Source: Dehalococcoidia bacterium (GTDB lineage Bacteria > Chloroflexota > Dehalococcoidia > GIF9 > AB-539-J10). From it: a stretch of DNA of 8,827 nt. The DNA is taken from the NCBI GenBank assembly GCA_029857995.1, contig JAOUFZ010000062.1, positions 1 through 8,827 of the forward strand. The letters are read 5' to 3'. Below, piece after piece: positions 6,663 through 8,827 of this stretch; within the stretch, counting starts at the first letter, position 1, and each line of letters starts with the position of its first letter. The notes under the pieces were generated by a model that had not been told where the DNA came from, made no database searches, and saw only the letters and a list, made by a program, of their open reading frames with translations. Made by a program: the position numbers and the translations under genes.

Positions 6663-7254
6663 GCCTTAAGGATACCGTTAAGTCTCCTCGAGTTCTCTCT
6701 ATAATGCCTCGTACGGCGTCTGTAGTTCGCCTCAAGCCATGAGCAAGCAATTCCGGAAAGTCCATGGTTATCAATATCCCATATATTTCATCCATTACGG
6801 TCAGTAATTCTTCGCAACGAGAAAAGTCGTCTCGCCTTAGACTATCTAGTATATACCTTCGCAACTCCCCCACGGATTCGCCCAAGCCATCAAGGTAAGC
6901 AGCGTTGCTTACGCCCAGCGTTTTCGGCTTCGGCAAGTCTTCCCCGGCAATCAAAGCTAACGTTATACGTCCTTCAGCGAACTCCTTTTGAGCGTCGTGG
7001 ATGAAACCTGAGTGAAGCAGCTTTCCATGTCCGGCCAGGTCGTGACTGAGTTCTCGAAGTAATTCATGGGCTGAATCAAAGAGTTGCTTTGCCTTACCGT
7101 GCTCCTGACGGTGAACGGCGCGTATGGCATCTGCGCTGTAGCGTATGACCTGACGACAACTACGTAGGGCTTTTTCTCTCGCCTCATCCTCGGCTGCAAA
7201 GCAGGGGCGAAGCTTCGCAGCAATAACCTCTAAATCTTCTACTGGTTTTGACAT
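6625..7254 (-). CDS. Translin/TRAX-family protein
   Basis: The 209-residue, almost wholly helical protein matches the translin family, whose eukaryotic and archaeal members form octameric barrels that bind single-stranded nucleic acid and, in TRAX-type subunits, cut RNA. Recognisable blocks are AIRAVHR (43-49), the EFAE motif (91-94), LGVSNAAYLDGLGESVGELRR (start 113), the LRR-DAVR-IIERTRGDL block (174-192) and a conserved DFPELL (165-170). TRAX catalysis uses two Glu in an ExxE motif plus an Asp in a VADLTGEL motif. Here Glu91 and Glu94 are kept and the Asp position is Glu126, so an RNase-competent site is possible but unproven. Prokaryotic members are sometimes labelled haloacid dehalogenase in databases, with no supporting motif here. 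ATG at 7254 lies inside the 3' end of thiE (16-nt overlap) just after AAAGGGA, suggesting translation coupled to thiE. Last gene of the - strand operon. Biological role in bacteria unknown. Confidence 0.82.
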   Translation of the reverse strand: MSKPVEDLEVIAAKLRPCFAAEDEAREKALRSCRQVIRYSADAIRAVHRQEHGKAKQLFDSAHELLRELSHDLAGHGKLLHSGFIHDAQKEFAEGRITLALIAGEDLPKPKTLGVSNAAYLDGLGESVGELRRYILDSLRRDDFSRCEELLTVMDEIYGILITMDFPELLAHGLRRTTDAVRGIIERTRGDLTVSLRQKNLETKLKDLS

Positions 7255-8324
7255 TTCCCTTTCGCCAAGTCCATTCTTGCGACCAATTTTCGGACTGCTC
7301 CCTTGACATCCCTCTCGCCCAGGACAGCACTAATCACAGCTACGGCATCAGCGCCAGCAGCCACTACCTCGCCGATGTTATTCTGGTTTATGCCGCCAAC
7401 GGCTACTAGGGGTATGGACACTATTCGCTTGACTTCTTTGAGCATATCCACTCCCACTACAGTGGCTTCCTTTTTCGTTGTTGTGGGAAACATAGAGCCG
7501 ACGGCAATATAATCCGCTCCTTCATTTTGAGCTCTTGTGGCCTGAGACACTGTGGCGACGGAACAGCCAACTATTTTGTCTATGGGCAATTCCCTGCGGA
7601 CCACAGATAGGGGTAAATCCTCCTGCCCAATGTGAAGTCCATCGGCGGCAATAGACAGAGCTAAGTCGAGATAATCATTTATTATAAAGAGAACACCTGC
7701 TTGACTGCACAGCTCCTTGAGCTTTTGTGCAACAACTAGTAGTTCTCTTTTTCTGCTCTGCTTGTCGCGAAACTGGATTACCTTGGCGCCTCCCTCAATA
7801 GTTTGTCTGGCAGTCTCCAACGCATCCTTGCCAGCCAGAAACTGCCGATCCAGAATAACGTAGAGCCCGGCCATCCTTTCCATTTTGTCCCGGCGTGATA
7901 TTTTGGAAATCAAATCTCGCTCTAAGGTATAAAGGGCAAACCTTGTTTGTTCGAAGCTGGCTGAGTTCAGCATTGAATTCATCTCTGGCAACTTAGCCAG
8001 CTCCTCTATCACGCGAAGAGACTCCTCCACCCTTTTAGCATTGGCGGTAACTAAGTCTAGAAAGCTCCGCGACGACGTCCCTTGCGTAGTCAGTTCCTTA
8101 TCCTCCGAGTGAAGGCGACCAACATCGTGTTCGGAATCTCTGTGAGAAAAGAGTCCTACACTTAGTGACTTAGTCTCTCGGGCCAAATCGTGTCGTAGAG
8201 TCTTTAACCGCTGGCTAAGCTCAGCATCGTTGAGAAGAAAGCGCGCGACATCTTCCAGAACCCGCAAACCTTCGCTCGAGCGGTTTAGATTGGCATCAAT
8301 CATACGCAGCGGTTGGTGATGCAC
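7239..8324 (-). CDS. thiE: ThiD2-ThiE fusion: HMP-P kinase-like domain plus thiamine phosphate synthase
   Basis: The 361-residue protein joins two thiamine-pathway domains. Residues 8-145 match the ThiD2 family (IDANLNRSSEGLRVLED from 9, LRHDLARE 43-50, HDVGR 66-70, KRVEESLRVIEE 97-108), proposed to phosphorylate hydroxymethylpyrimidine phosphate. Residues 152-350 form a complete ThiE TIM barrel that condenses HMP-pyrophosphate with thiazole phosphate. Its motifs are QFRDKQ (184-189), IND with Asp217, DGLHIGQED with Asp236 (228-236), VGSMFPTTTKKE (275-286) and PLVAVGGI (305-312). One chain could thus do two successive steps. The GTG at 8324 is chosen because AAGGA (8333-8337) precedes it by 8 nt. 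The ATG at 8303 starts exactly at the conserved MIDANLNR and overlaps the upstream stop by 8 nt, but has no ribosome site; it remains possible. It overlaps the FmdB gene by 29 nt and translin by 16 nt. No TPP riboswitch was found upstream within the window. Confidence 0.92.
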   Translation of the reverse strand: MHHQPLRMIDANLNRSSEGLRVLEDVARFLLNDAELSQRLKTLRHDLARETKSLSVGLFSHRDSEHDVGRLHSEDKELTTQGTSSRSFLDLVTANAKRVEESLRVIEELAKLPEMNSMLNSASFEQTRFALYTLERDLISKISRRDKMERMAGLYVILDRQFLAGKDALETARQTIEGGAKVIQFRDKQSRKRELLVVAQKLKELCSQAGVLFIINDYLDLALSIAADGLHIGQEDLPLSVVRRELPIDKIVGCSVATVSQATRAQNEGADYIAVGSMFPTTTKKEATVVGVDMLKEVKRIVSIPLVAVGGINQNNIGEVVAAGADAVAVISAVLGERDVKGAVRKLVARMDLAKGKCQNQ

Positions 8325-8670
8325 TTTGTAGGTCCTTCAGCGGCTCAGGTAACACGCCTTCCCTGGCTGCTTGTATCTTCTCCTGAATCTGGGACGGTAG
8401 CTCCTGTCCCATGTCTTGGAACTTCTTTTCCACCCAGCGACCGATATTCCGGGGGTCTCTGTAATAATCCTCACCGGAGTGCGTTGCAGGCTCGCCGCTC
8501 TCTTTCCATACCGTCTTCAATGGCTTATGGTAGGCAAAGCCGGAAATGACACGGGATAAGTTGGTATTGCCACAGGATGAGCATTTTGGAGTAAAGGGAG
8601 CAGAGACACCCCTCACCAAAAAAGCCAGTCTTCTGTGGCAGTTCTGACAAATAAATTCATAAATGGGCAT
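8296..8670 (-). CDS. FmdB-family zinc-ribbon protein with extended C-terminus
   Basis: The 124-residue protein starts MPIYEFICQNC, the hallmark of the FmdB regulatory-protein family, and carries one zinc ribbon with Cys8, Cys11, Cys30 and Cys33 (CxxC...CxxC). The family name comes from a proposed regulator of formamidase/amidase genes, but the general function is not established. After the ribbon comes VISGFAYHKPLKT (41-53) and then a polar helical tail (about 65-115) with DYYRDPRNIGRWVEKKF (68-84), longer than the minimal 60-90-residue family members. I have the impression that such tails occur in Chloroflexota relatives. AGAGGT (8676-8681) precedes the ATG by 5 nt. Its last 29 nt overlap thiE, so both are on one transcript and probably translationally coupled. 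Whether it regulates or assists the thiamine enzyme is unknown. Confidence 0.85.
   Translation of the reverse strand: MPIYEFICQNCHRRLAFLVRGVSAPFTPKCSSCGNTNLSRVISGFAYHKPLKTVWKESGEPATHSGEDYYRDPRNIGRWVEKKFQDMGQELPSQIQEKIQAAREGVLPEPLKDLQSASPTAAYD
8333..8337 (-). promoter_or_regulatory. Ribosome binding site favouring the GTG start of thiE
   Basis: On the minus strand AAGGA precedes the GTG at 8324 by 8 nt, and it lies inside the FmdB coding sequence. The competing ATG at 8303 has no purine-rich site upstream. Confidence 0.6.
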
Positions 8671-8712
8671 GGGATACCTCTTCGTTCAACCACTCTCAGA
8701 CTTGTTTTCCCC

Positions 8713-8826
8713 TTAGCCAGAGAACTCTTTCCTTTTCTCTTCTATCTGGGTAACGGGCCATTCACCCCTCTCCATTTTCTCAGTTATTTCCTCATATTCG
8801 AGAGGGGATTTCTCACCGCTACTCAT
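8713..8826 (-). CDS. Possible small protein or 3' end of a gene beyond the window
   Basis: On the minus strand a reading frame runs from an ATG at 8824-8826 to a TAA at 8713-8715, encoding 37 residues (begins MSSGEKSPLEYEE, ends EEKRKEFSG). It is strongly charged, rich in Glu and Lys, and likely helical, with one Trp-Pro. It ends 42 nt before the FmdB start, as expected for an upstream operon gene. The frame is open to the window edge, so the ATG may be internal to a longer gene; any ribosome site lies outside. No family is recognised. Confidence 0.4.
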   Translation of the reverse strand: MSSGEKSPLEYEEITEKMERGEWPVTQIEEKRKEFSG

Positions 8827-8827
8827 T

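Noticed and set aside
6625..7254. Haloacid dehalogenase annotation for the translin-like protein
   Set aside because: It has no HAD DxDxT motif or Rossmann-like pattern; the all-helical layout and the GELRR and ERTRGDL blocks fit translin.
8670..8720. TPP riboswitch upstream of the FmdB-thiE operon (minus strand has AGGGG, CTGAGA and TTGAAC in order)
   Set aside because: Only about 45 nt are available between the short ORF and FmdB. The ACCTGAT-type core, the P4/P5 arm and the closing GCGTAGGGA block are absent, so the similarity is likely chance.

Overview
The window looks like chromosomal bacterial DNA of medium GC content and carries seven full-length protein genes, one doubtful edge ORF and one inserted palindromic repeat. 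The mix (a ThiD2-ThiE fusion, a prokaryotic translin-family protein, an FmdB zinc-ribbon protein with a long tail, several acyl-CoA enzymes, and a REP/MITE-like element of the type often seen in uncultivated anaerobes) fits a Chloroflexota bacterium, perhaps Dehalococcoidia. This is an inference from gene content, not from a marker gene, and a deltaproteobacterial-type lineage cannot be excluded.

Left part (46-1533, +): pabB, aminodeoxychorismate synthase component I, which makes the precursor of p-aminobenzoate for folate. A 69-bp palindromic repeat (604-672) sits inside it. It is exactly 23 codons long, in frame and free of stops, and it falls in the linker between the N-terminal domain and the chorismate-binding domain.

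Middle (1658-6610, +): an acyl-CoA operon, probably transcribed from a near-consensus sigma70 promoter at 1563-1591. It encodes a biotin-dependent carboxyltransferase (acyl-CoA carboxylase beta type), two adjacent and dissimilar acyl-CoA dehydrogenases that look like the two halves of a heteromeric enzyme, and a 3-hydroxyacyl-CoA dehydrogenase whose cofactor loop suggests NADP(H). Together they could carboxylate or decarboxylate an acyl-CoA, introduce a double bond, and oxidise a 3-hydroxyacyl-CoA. No hydratase, thiolase, CoA ligase, biotin carboxylase or biotin carrier lies in the window, so the substrate is unknown.

Right part (8670-6625, -): a tightly packed, convergent operon of an FmdB-like zinc-ribbon protein, the ThiD2-ThiE thiamine phosphate synthase fusion and a translin-family protein. 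Consecutive genes overlap by 29 and 16 nt, which suggests coupled translation. A short ORF (8826-8713, -) upstream of it may be a small protein or the end of a gene beyond the edge. The two operons meet at about 6611-6662, where a weak hairpin with a T tract may act as a terminator.

No tRNA, rRNA, CRISPR array, transposase or phage gene was seen. The best leads are the in-frame repeat in pabB, the translin gene co-encoded with thiamine synthesis, and the acyl-CoA module with its unusual active-site residues.
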